Below are positions 16,449-22,986 of a stretch of DNA of 34,083 nucleotides, one piece after another. The translations under genes and the position numbers were made by a program. The notes beneath the pieces were generated by a model that saw only the letters and a list, made by a program, of their open reading frames with translations, did no database searches and had not been told where the DNA came from. How positions within the stretch are numbered: position 1 is the stretch's first letter; every line of letters begins with the position of its first letter. The DNA comes from Vallitalea maricola (GTDB lineage Bacteria; Bacillota; Clostridia; Lachnospirales; Vallitaleaceae), in NCBI RefSeq assembly GCF_036985595.1, contig NZ_BTPU01000038.1:1-34083 (forward strand). Direction: 5' to 3'.

Positions 16449-16519
16449 ATTAATATAAGTTTATTTTTGATGCATTGATAATGCATCATATAGAGTTAAT
16501 AGTTCAAAAGGGTGTTTAT

Positions 16520-16834
16520 ATGGAATATGCAGATAACATATATATAAGTAAAGAGATCAATGATAAAAAAACAAATAAAATATTAAAGAAACTAAAAAGA
16601 AGAAAACATATAAGGGATGTTTATTTTTTGACGTGTATAAAAGAATCAAAAAATCCTATGGAAATATTATTATCAACTGAATTATACAGATTAGAGGATA
16701 AGGGAAATGATATATTAATAATAGGTATTGCTAAGGGCAGGGATAATGCATTTGAGTTAGTAAGAGATATATATGATGATGTATACACCAGTTCTTCAAC
16801 TGTTAATTTAAAATCCTATTTTAAGACAAGCTGA
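16520..16834 (+). CDS. Unknown small protein, 104 residues
   Basis: A soluble protein starting MEYADNIYISKEIND, with a basic helix (KILKKLKRRKHIRD) followed by an alternating hydrophobic region (VYFLTCIKES, ILIIGIAKGRDNAFELVRDIYDDVY). The pattern suggests a small alpha/beta fold. I do not recognise the family. The start is ATG 16520, preceded by AAAGGGTG; an in-frame TTG at 16475 lies inside a palindrome without a ribosome binding site. It may be co-transcribed with the membrane protein gene 43 bases downstream. Function unknown. Confidence 0.7.
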   Translation: MEYADNIYISKEINDKKTNKILKKLKRRKHIRDVYFLTCIKESKNPMEILLSTELYRLEDKGNDILIIGIAKGRDNAFELVRDIYDDVYTSSSTVNLKSYFKTS

Positions 16835-16877
16835 TTATTATATCATAATATAAGATTAATAAAGAAATGGGGATTCT

Positions 16878-17567
16878 ATGAAATACTTAAATATTGGTGT
16901 TAGTATTATAATTGGAGTTTTACTATTTTTTGTATTGTTATTTACTTCGGCAGAAGTCATTGCATATAATATTAATCATTATCAATGGCAGTATGAAAGA
17001 CATGACATTCCAGAAATAACAAACATGAGTCTCGATGAACTAACTGAAGTTACTAAAAATATGATAGCCTATCTAAAAGACTCTAGAAAAACATTAGATA
17101 TGAAAGCTGTTATAGATGGCAAAGAACAAGAGGTTTTTGGTGAACGTGAAAAAAGCCACATGGTTGATGTTAAGAAGTTATTTGTTACAGGTACATATAT
17201 GAGAAATATTAGTTTTATTATACTTATTATAGCTATTAGCTATATGGCTTTCAGAAATAAGAAGCTCCTGACCATTACATTTTCTATGGTTAAATATGTA
17301 TTTGCTGTAATAATTATGTTAATATTAATACTAAGCGGGTTATTATTAATTGATTTCAATAAATATTTTACTATATTTCATAAAATATTTTTCTCTAATG
17401 ATTTATGGTTATTGAATCCTAAGACAGATATTCTAATTAATATAGTGCCAGAAATATTTTTCTTCCAAACAGCTATGATTATATTAGGAATCTTTGTTTT
17501 AAGTGTTGTTGTAATAATTATTATCATTGAAGTAGCAAAGAAAAAATTAATTAAGCATTGTCATTAA
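16878..17567 (+). CDS. TIGR01906 / Lit-type integral membrane protein
   Basis: A 229-residue membrane protein with four hydrophobic segments (about 7-28, 108-123, 138-158, 195-217). The outer loop has GEREKSHMVDVKKLF with His94. The conserved block TIFHKIFFSNDLWLLNPKTDIL with His168, followed by IVPEIFF, is the hallmark of the TIGR01906/DUF1461 group. That group includes Lit, the lipoprotein intramolecular transacylase of Firmicutes, which moves an acyl chain within a diacyl lipoprotein to the N-terminus. The two His residues are spaced much as I recall for the catalytic pair of Lit. Not every TIGR01906 protein need be a Lit, so the enzyme activity is inferred. GGGG precedes the ATG. Confidence 0.8.
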   Translation: MKYLNIGVSIIIGVLLFFVLLFTSAEVIAYNINHYQWQYERHDIPEITNMSLDELTEVTKNMIAYLKDSRKTLDMKAVIDGKEQEVFGEREKSHMVDVKKLFVTGTYMRNISFIILIIAISYMAFRNKKLLTITFSMVKYVFAVIIMLILILSGLLLIDFNKYFTIFHKIFFSNDLWLLNPKTDILINIVPEIFFFQTAMIILGIFVLSVVVIIIIIEVAKKKLIKHCH

Positions 17568-17599
17568 GAGTATAAAATAAGGTATACAGGTGGTTAATC

Positions 17600-18553
17600 A
17601 TGTTAGCTATATTACTTGGAATATTAAAAATTTTTTTATATATAATATTGTTTATAATACTATTTGTGGTATTATGTATATTGACTATACTGTTTGTACC
17701 AATAAGATATAGTGCCCAAGGTGAAAAATATGATACAATAAAGCTGGATGTGAAAGTTAATTGGTTGCTTCACATAGTATCCTTTAAATATCATATGGAT
17801 GATGATACCAGTATGAGCCTTAAAATTCTTGGTAAAGACATTATGGCAGAAAAGAAACATAAAAAGGTAAAAAAAGTTAATAATAAAAAGAGTAAGAAAA
17901 AACAAAAGAAAAAAGACATTATAGTTAAATCAGATAATGAAACAAATAATATAGAAGATGGTAATAGAAGAAACGAAGATAGCAAGAAAGAAATTGTAGA
18001 GAATAAAACATCACAAGCTAAGGTAGATAAGGTAGAGTCTGATAACGTAAAGTTGGGAGACAAGGTTAATCAACAAAGTGAAGAATTAAATAAAAATAGA
18101 GTTAAAAAAAATAGCAAAAGAAAAGAAAAAAAGACAAAGAAGAAAAAGGATAAAGATAAAAAAGGTAAAGACAAGGCAGCAAATAGTAAATGGAAACAAA
18201 TATACAGTATCATAAAAGATTTTATCAAGGATGAAGAAAATCGGGCTGTCATTAAAATGATAAAAGATAAAGTTCTAAAAATGATAAAACACATTTTACC
18301 AAAGAAATTCGAGTCTAAGTTGATTATTGGTACTGGTGATCCTGCTTCAACAGGATATGTAGTAGGTGCAGTAAGTATATTATATACTGTTACCGGTAAT
18401 AAATTAAAGGTTGTCCCTGATTTCAATGAGAAAATATTTCAAGGCTGTTTTTATGGAAAAGGGAAAATATATTTAATTGTGCTGCTAAAAAATACATTAA
18501 GTATTATTTTAGATAAAAGGGTAAGAAAAATATATAAAACATATAAGGTATAA
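17600..18553 (+). CDS. DUF2953 membrane-anchored protein (YtfI-like)
   Basis: A 317-residue protein with one N-terminal transmembrane segment (about 7-33), a conserved DUF2953 part (VPIRYSAQGEKYDTIKLDVKVNW) and a conserved end (GTGDPASTGYVVGAVSILY). Between them lies an extremely lysine-rich low-complexity stretch of about 110 residues (KKNSKRKEKKTKKKKDKDKK). The pair DUF2953-GerW (YtfI-YtfJ in Bacillus) is conserved in spore formers, and GerW follows here after 38 bases. AGGTGG is six bases from the ATG. The role is thought to be sporulation-linked; the Lys-rich insert is unusually long and probably disordered. Confidence 0.85.
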   Translation: MLAILLGILKIFLYIILFIILFVVLCILTILFVPIRYSAQGEKYDTIKLDVKVNWLLHIVSFKYHMDDDTSMSLKILGKDIMAEKKHKKVKKVNNKKSKKKQKKKDIIVKSDNETNNIEDGNRRNEDSKKEIVENKTSQAKVDKVESDNVKLGDKVNQQSEELNKNRVKKNSKRKEKKTKKKKDKDKKGKDKAANSKWKQIYSIIKDFIKDEENRAVIKMIKDKVLKMIKHILPKKFESKLIIGTGDPASTGYVVGAVSILYTVTGNKLKVVPDFNEKIFQGCFYGKGKIYLIVLLKNTLSIILDKRVRKIYKTYKV

Positions 18554-18591
18554 AAAAATAGTATATCTAATGAACTTAAGGAGGAAAATAA

Positions 18592-18990
18592 ATGGAATCA
18601 AATTTTAAAAAAACTGTAGAATCACTATTTAATGGAATGGAAAATTTCGTTTCTACAAAAACAGTAGTGGGCGAAGCCATTAATATTGGGAATACTATAA
18701 TATTACCATTAGTTGATGTTTCATTTGGTGTAGGTGCAGGGGCTTCTGAAGAATCAAAAGAAAAAACAAAAGGTGTTGGTGGAGGAGCATTAGGTGCAAA
18801 GATTAGTCCAAGTGCTGTTCTAGTAATACAAGATGGTCAAACAAGATTAGTTAATGTTAAAAATCAAGATAGTTTAACTAAAATAATTGACATGGTTCCT
18901 AACATAATGGATAAATTTACTGCAAAAAAGAAAGATAATGTGAAGGAAGAGAAAATAACAAAAGAAGAATATCCAGAAGATGAGGAATAA
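18592..18990 (+). CDS. gerW: GerW family sporulation protein (YtfJ)
   Basis: A 132-residue protein with the GerW signature: an N-terminal helix, GEAINIGNTIILPLVDVSFGVG, a Gly-rich loop (GVGGGALGAKISPSAVLVI) and a C-terminal segment ending in an acidic/basic tail. GerW (YtfJ) is required for L-alanine-triggered spore germination in Bacillus. Length is normal. AAGGAGG precedes the ATG. It is the second gene of the conserved DUF2953-GerW pair and is a strong marker that the host forms endospores. Confidence 0.95.
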   Translation: MESNFKKTVESLFNGMENFVSTKTVVGEAINIGNTIILPLVDVSFGVGAGASEESKEKTKGVGGGALGAKISPSAVLVIQDGQTRLVNVKNQDSLTKIIDMVPNIMDKFTAKKKDNVKEEKITKEEYPEDEE

Positions 18991-19009
18991 TATTTATATA
19001 ATATATAAA

Positions 19010-19056
19010 CCTAATTAAATATTTGCTATAGAGCCAGCAATATTTAGTTGTATTAG
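19010..19056 (+). terminator. Imperfect hairpin after gerW
   Basis: CCTAAT...AAATATTTGCT pairs with AGCAATATTT...ATTAGG with an internal bulge. There is no proper T run, so termination is doubtful. Confidence 0.35.
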
Positions 19057-19140
19057 GCTTATAATATCAAGGAAAATATATTGAATTTATTGAAATAGTG
19101 TATAGATGTTTAAGTTCAATATATATAGGAGAAAATTCTA

Positions 19141-19971
19141 ATGAAAAAATTATGTAAAACATTAATATGTTTATATATGAGTTCCATTATTTTATTCAAC
19201 GTTCCAGTATTAGCAATAGATAAAATTCCCCCAATATCAGTAAAAGTAAATGATAATTATATTATTATGGATACTGAACCAATCATGATGAATGATACTG
19301 TGTATGTACCCCTAAGATCCGTAGCCAATGCTCTTAGTGCAGAGGTTCTATGGGATGGCGATACACATAAGATAACAATCAATGAAGCAGATAATAAAAT
19401 TGAGTTATCTACAGATTCTAATATTGCAAATATTAATGGTGAGCAATATGAACTTGAAATTGCACCACCAGTAGTAGATGATAGAACTATGGTTCCTATC
19501 AGATTTTTTGCTGAAGGTATGAACTGCACAGTAGATTGGAACAAGAAAGTATATACAGTAGAAATACTTAGAGAAGATCTTGTAATTCCAGTTGCTAGTG
19601 TGCTTGACAGAGGTTATACAGACGAAGATTTGATTTTATTAGCCAAGATAATTACTGTTGAGGTTAACTATATAAGCTTTGATGCAAAGATTGCTGTAGC
19701 TAATGTTGTCATAAATAGAAAAAATAATCCAGAGTTTCCAAGCACAATAAAAGGTGTTATTTATGACAAGACATATTGTGTACAATTTCCCCCAGCTCAC
19801 AAATCAAGTTTTGCAGAAAAAGAACCAACAACAGATTGCATAATTGCAGCTAAGATGGCTTTAGAGGGAGTAAATAACATAGATAAATGTTTATTTTTCA
19901 ATCACAGACCTTTTAAATCCAAGTCAAAGGACTTTTATAAAAAAATAGATACTGAGTATTTCTATTATTAA
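19141..19971 (+). CDS. Secreted wall hydrolase: copper amine oxidase N-domain plus SleB-like domain
   Basis: A 276-residue exported protein. A signal peptide occupies 1-25 (LFNVPVLA). A copper-amine-oxidase-N-like domain spans about 30-145, with two copies of the motif MMNDTVYVPLRSVANAL / VVDDRTMVPIRFFAEGM; such domains bind the wall and not copper. A SleB/Hydrolase_2 domain runs from 158 to the end, with Glu174 in LLAKIITVEVNY followed by DAKIAVANVVINR. SleB-type enzymes cleave the spore cortex or vegetative wall. The usual GEARGE motif after the Glu is reduced to EVNYIS, so activity may differ. GGAG lies nine bases before the ATG. It could act in germination or wall turnover. Confidence 0.88.
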   Translation: MKKLCKTLICLYMSSIILFNVPVLAIDKIPPISVKVNDNYIIMDTEPIMMNDTVYVPLRSVANALSAEVLWDGDTHKITINEADNKIELSTDSNIANINGEQYELEIAPPVVDDRTMVPIRFFAEGMNCTVDWNKKVYTVEILREDLVIPVASVLDRGYTDEDLILLAKIITVEVNYISFDAKIAVANVVINRKNNPEFPSTIKGVIYDKTYCVQFPPAHKSSFAEKEPTTDCIIAAKMALEGVNNIDKCLFFNHRPFKSKSKDFYKKIDTEYFYY

Positions 19972-20069
19972 TATAAGAGGTATAATAAATAGGTGTTATG
20001 ATGCCTATCAATTAGATATAGTTATAATATGTAGACCCACAACATATTTTATACAGAGGGGTGGTCAAT

Positions 20070-20303
20070 ATGAGTAAGAAGTTTGCACCTATTTTTATAA
20101 CAGTATTATTATGTCTGATAAATGTGCTCATGCTATATGGCTTTTCATTTAATGCAATCATATCAGGCATTCTAATAGTTCAAATTATTGGAGTAATATT
20201 TGCTATAGGTATAATATGGGTTATTATTGCACTTATAGTAAATCTTATAAGAAGATTAGACGAATTAAAGGAGGAAAATGAAGATGATCTTAGTAAATAC
20301 TGA
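20070..20303 (+). CDS. Small two-TM membrane protein
   Basis: A 77-residue protein with two hydrophobic segments (about 5-25 and 28-53) and an acidic C-terminal tail (DELKEENEDDLSKY). The start is ATG 20070 after GAGGGGTGG; an in-frame GTG at 20061 lies within that site. It overlaps the YbjQ-type gene by 20 bases, so translation is coupled. No family recognised. It may anchor or recruit the YbjQ-like protein (inferred only from the overlap). Confidence 0.8.
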   Translation: MSKKFAPIFITVLLCLINVLMLYGFSFNAIISGILIVQIIGVIFAIGIIWVIIALIVNLIRRLDELKEENEDDLSKY

Positions 20304-20598
20304 TTATATCTCAGGAAAACAACTAGAAACACTATCAATCGTCAAAGGTTCCACTATTCAATCTAAACATGTTGGTAAAGATATTATGAGTTCATTTAAA
20401 ACAATTGTTGGTGGTGAACTTGGTGCTTACAATAAAATGATGAATGAAGCAAGAGCTTTAGCTACAAAACGTATGGTTCAAGAAGCCACAGCTCTAAATG
20501 CCGATGGTATTGTTAATATTAGATATGCTTCTAGTGCTATCATGCAAGGCGCCGCTGAAGTTATTGCATATGGAACAGCAGTTAAATTCGTAGAATAA
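20284..20598 (+). CDS. YbjQ family (DUF74) protein
   Basis: A 104-residue soluble protein with the YbjQ pattern: MILVNTDYISGKQ, then VVKGSTIQSKHVGKDIMSS-like region, then GGELGAYNKMMNEARALAT and ADGIVNIRYASS...GAAEVIAYGTAV. The family forms pentamers and is labelled heavy-metal-binding on weak grounds; function unknown. ATG 20284 is preferred over ATG 20278 because AGGAGG (20269-20274) is then nine bases away instead of three, and because the family normally begins at this methionine. It overlaps the two-TM gene and ends at a clear terminator. Confidence 0.92.
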   Translation: MILVNTDYISGKQLETLSIVKGSTIQSKHVGKDIMSSFKTIVGGELGAYNKMMNEARALATKRMVQEATALNADGIVNIRYASSAIMQGAAEVIAYGTAVKFVE

Positions 20599-20604
20599 TA
20601 TAAG

Positions 20605-20628
20605 TCTAGGCATCTTGCCTAGATTTTT
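20605..20628 (+). terminator. Terminator of the YbjQ gene
   Basis: TCTAGGCA-TCT-TGCCTAGA is a perfect eight-pair stem followed by TTTTT. Confidence 0.9.
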
Positions 20629-20708
20629 CTTATCTTATAGGTAGTCCTGCTTTTGAAAGAGAAGCGTTTGTAAAACAACAAAATTTTAGTAGAAAGGATA
20701 CAAAAAGT

Positions 20709-21599
20709 ATGTACTCACATGTAGATTGTATAGCTTGTATTATTAATAAAGCTAATAAACTAGCTGACAAATATATTGAAGACAAAAAAGAGAAATATAA
20801 ATTCATGAACAAGGTTCTATTGGAAGTGGCTGACACTGAATATGAAAAAACAGCACCTTACATAAGCACTAAGGTAATGAGAATATTACATAACCTTACA
20901 GGGGTTGATGACTTCTATAAAGAAGAGAAGAAGCTTTTTAATGAAAAATTATTAGCTATGGAAGATAATATTAAGGCAATGCTTGATGATTCCGCCCATA
21001 GATTCCTAGATGCTATAAGAATAGCTATGGCTGGTAATATAGTTGATTTTGGAGCTCTTGACAATATTACTATGGAACTTGTTGAAGAAATCATCAAAAG
21101 AACAATGGAGAGTAAAATTGATAAAGAGGTTTATAATAAATTCTATAAGGAATTATCTAATGCAAAAGAAATATTATATCTAGGAGACAATACAGGTGAA
21201 ATTGTTTTTGATAAAATCTTGATGGAAGAAATTAAAAAAGAATTTCCGGATATAACAATCTATTTTGCTACAAGAGGTAAACCAGCACTTAATGATGCTA
21301 ACGAAGAAGATGCTTATTTTGTTGGTATAGATAAACATGCCAAAATAATAAATAATGGTACAGATATTCCTGGTACAGATTTAGATGAAGTCTCTGACGA
21401 ATTCAAAGAGGTATTTTATAATAAAGCAGATATGATTATCTCCAAAGGACAAGGGAATTTTGAGACATTATCTGGTAGCGGTCATAACATTTTCTATTTG
21501 TTTCTTTGTAAATGTGACATGATAACTAAGAGACTTAAGATAGATAAGTTATCAGCAATGTTTCTATACGAAAAGGATATTGATAAAACTTTATTTTGA
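20709..21599 (+). CDS. DUF89 family metal-dependent phosphatase
   Basis: A 296-residue cytosolic protein of DUF89 (damage-control phosphatase, subfamily I, prokaryotic). An N-terminal CIAC cysteine pair lies at about residues 8-11, AGNIVDFG is present, and the metal-site motifs LGDNTGEIVFDK and the later SKGQGNFETLSG are intact. Relatives hydrolyse damaged or overflow phosphometabolites using Mn, Co or Ni. The substrate cannot be told from sequence. GAAAGGA lies about nine bases before the ATG. It stands alone between a terminator and the DUF2680 promoter. Confidence 0.9.
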   Translation: MYSHVDCIACIINKANKLADKYIEDKKEKYKFMNKVLLEVADTEYEKTAPYISTKVMRILHNLTGVDDFYKEEKKLFNEKLLAMEDNIKAMLDDSAHRFLDAIRIAMAGNIVDFGALDNITMELVEEIIKRTMESKIDKEVYNKFYKELSNAKEILYLGDNTGEIVFDKILMEEIKKEFPDITIYFATRGKPALNDANEEDAYFVGIDKHAKIINNGTDIPGTDLDEVSDEFKEVFYNKADMIISKGQGNFETLSGSGHNIFYLFLCKCDMITKRLKIDKLSAMFLYEKDIDKTLF

Positions 21600-21600
21600 T

Positions 21601-21643
21601 TTTCATATTTCTTCATAACTTTTTCATATTATTATTTTATAAT
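21601..21643 (+). promoter_or_regulatory. Three TTTCATA-type direct repeats upstream of a -10 box
   Basis: TTCATA occurs at 21602-21607, 21612-21617 and 21623-21628, spaced 10 and 11 bases apart, one helical turn each. TATAAT (21638-21643) follows nine bases after the last repeat, and no -35 hexamer is present. This is the standard arrangement for an OmpR/PhoB-type activator. The response regulator gene at 22272 is the nearest candidate to bind here. Confidence 0.6.
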
Positions 21644-21675
21644 AACAATAACAAATCAAAAAGGAGGAAATATAT

Positions 21676-22134
21676 ATGAAAAAAACAAAATTAATCACAT
21701 TCGGTTTGTTAGGATCACTATTAGTAGGAATGGCAGCATTTGCAGCTACTCCTGCAGAAATTTATTCAGAGCTTACTGGGGTAACACAAGAAGAAGCTTA
21801 TGAATTAAGACAAGAAGGTAAGACTTTCGGTGAATTAGCTAAGGAAAATGAAGTTTATGATGAATTTGTTGAGAAAATGTTAGATGAAAAGACAGCCTTA
21901 GTTGAAGAGAAAGTTGAGCAAGGTCAGTTAACTAGAGAAGAAGCTGATGAATTTATTGCAAATCTAAAAGAAAATGCTGGTAATTGTGACCCAAGTAATC
22001 CACAGAGATTAGGACAACAAATTGGTCTAGGACGTGGAATGGGAAATGGTCGAGGTGCATGTAATGGTACTGGTAATGGCTATGGAAGAGGCAATGGTGG
22101 CAGAGGATTAGGCTATGGAAGAGGAGCTAAATAA
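21676..22134 (+). CDS. Secreted DUF2680-like protein with Gly/Asn/Arg-rich tail
   Basis: A 152-residue exported protein with a signal peptide at 1-24 (LLVGMAAFAA). A helical DUF2680-type region covers about 25-105 (YSELTGVTQEEAYELRQEGKT; ALVEEKVEQGQLTREEADEFI). The tail (about 115-152) is Gly-rich and made of short units such as GRGMGNGRG, GNGYGRGNGG and GLGYGRG, with a cysteine pair C104/C123-like spacing. The protein lies outside the membrane and its function is unknown. AGGAGG precedes the ATG. Its promoter carries tandem repeats typical of two-component control, and a two-component system follows after a terminator. It may be a target or an accessory sensor of that system (inferred). Confidence 0.85.
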   Translation: MKKTKLITFGLLGSLLVGMAAFAATPAEIYSELTGVTQEEAYELRQEGKTFGELAKENEVYDEFVEKMLDEKTALVEEKVEQGQLTREEADEFIANLKENAGNCDPSNPQRLGQQIGLGRGMGNGRGACNGTGNGYGRGNGGRGLGYGRGAK

Positions 22135-22151
22135 TACTTAATTCAAAAGAT

Positions 22152-22182
22152 GCAAAAGGCAGCTTATAGCTGCTTTTTTGCA
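22152..22182 (+). terminator. Terminator after the DUF2680 gene
   Basis: GCAGC-TTATA-GCTGC followed by T6, extended by A-rich and T-rich flanks that also pair (GCAAAA with TTTTTTGC). Confidence 0.85.
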
Positions 22183-22271
22183 TATATAAAAGTAATTTGA
22201 TAAAATATAATAAAAGGATTATTTATCTATTAACACCCAAAGACTTGATGACTATATGAAAGGGAAAAAAG

Positions 22272-22973
22272 ATGGAAGAAAAAATACTTGTTATAGATGA
22301 TGAACATGGATTGTTGGAAGTAGTGGAAGCATATCTCAAAAAAGACGGTTATGAGGTTTTTACTGCTGATAATGGGAAAGAAGGATTATCACTCTATAAA
22401 AATATAGACCCAGATTTTATAATATTAGATTTGATGCTTCCTGATTTATCTGGTGAAAAGATTTGTGAAAAAATAAGGGAAGAATCAGATGTACCTATAT
22501 TAATGCTTACTGCAAAAAGTATGGAAGATGATAAAATAAGTGGGCTAGCACTTGGTGCAGATGATTACTTGACTAAGCCTTTCAGTCCTAGAGAATTGGT
22601 TATGAGGGTTAAGGCAATACTTAGACGTACTTATAAAAAAACTAATATTAATAATGATAATATCATATCATTCAATAATAAAGATATAATAATTGATAAA
22701 GAGGAGCACATTGTTAAAAAAGCTGGAGAAGTACTTAACATTACTCCTAATGAATATGAAATATTATTACTTTTTGTTAGAAATCCAAACAAAGTTTTTA
22801 CTAGGTCCCAAATAATAGATGCAGCGCTAGGTTATGAATTTGTAGGGTATGATAGAACAATTGATGCACATATTAAAAACCTCCGTAAAAAACTGGAAGA
22901 TGATATAAAAAAACCTGGATATCTTTTGACTGTTTATGGTGTTGGATATAAGTTTAAAGGTAAACAGGACTAG
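22272..22973 (+). CDS. OmpR-family response regulator 1
   Basis: A 233-residue protein with a receiver domain (1-120) that has Asp9/Asp10, the phosphoacceptor Asp53 in ILDLMLPD, Thr80 and Lys102. A winged-helix DNA-binding domain (about 135-230) contains the ITPNEYEILLLFVRN and IDAHIKNLRKKLEDD motifs. Purine-rich AAAGGG precedes the ATG. The kinase partner follows after 13 bases. It is the first gene of a string running without an obvious terminator through the NRPS to the second kinase. The TTTCATA repeats before the DUF2680 gene are a likely binding site. Confidence 0.95.
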   Translation: MEEKILVIDDEHGLLEVVEAYLKKDGYEVFTADNGKEGLSLYKNIDPDFIILDLMLPDLSGEKICEKIREESDVPILMLTAKSMEDDKISGLALGADDYLTKPFSPRELVMRVKAILRRTYKKTNINNDNIISFNNKDIIIDKEEHIVKKAGEVLNITPNEYEILLLFVRNPNKVFTRSQIIDAALGYEFVGYDRTIDAHIKNLRKKLEDDIKKPGYLLTVYGVGYKFKGKQD

Positions 22974-22986
22974 AAATGGGTGTGAA

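Noticed and set aside
17672..18426. Long minus-strand ORFs opposite the DUF2953 gene
   Set aside because: They are complements of the Lys-rich low-complexity region, have no start signals and encode Leu/Phe/Ser-rich nonsense.
18592..18990. Asp23/Gls24-type stress protein
   Set aside because: The FGVGAG and GVGGGALGAKISPSAVLVI blocks and the DUF2953 neighbour identify GerW/YtfJ.
22020..22130. Tandem DNA repeat or minisatellite in the DUF2680 tail
   Set aside because: The units are similar only as Gly-rich protein motifs; the DNA copies are not regular enough to call a repeat array.
22936..22986. Longer N-terminus for kinase 1 starting inside the regulator gene
   Set aside because: No ribosome binding site, and the first membrane segment follows properly from ATG 22987 or 22993.
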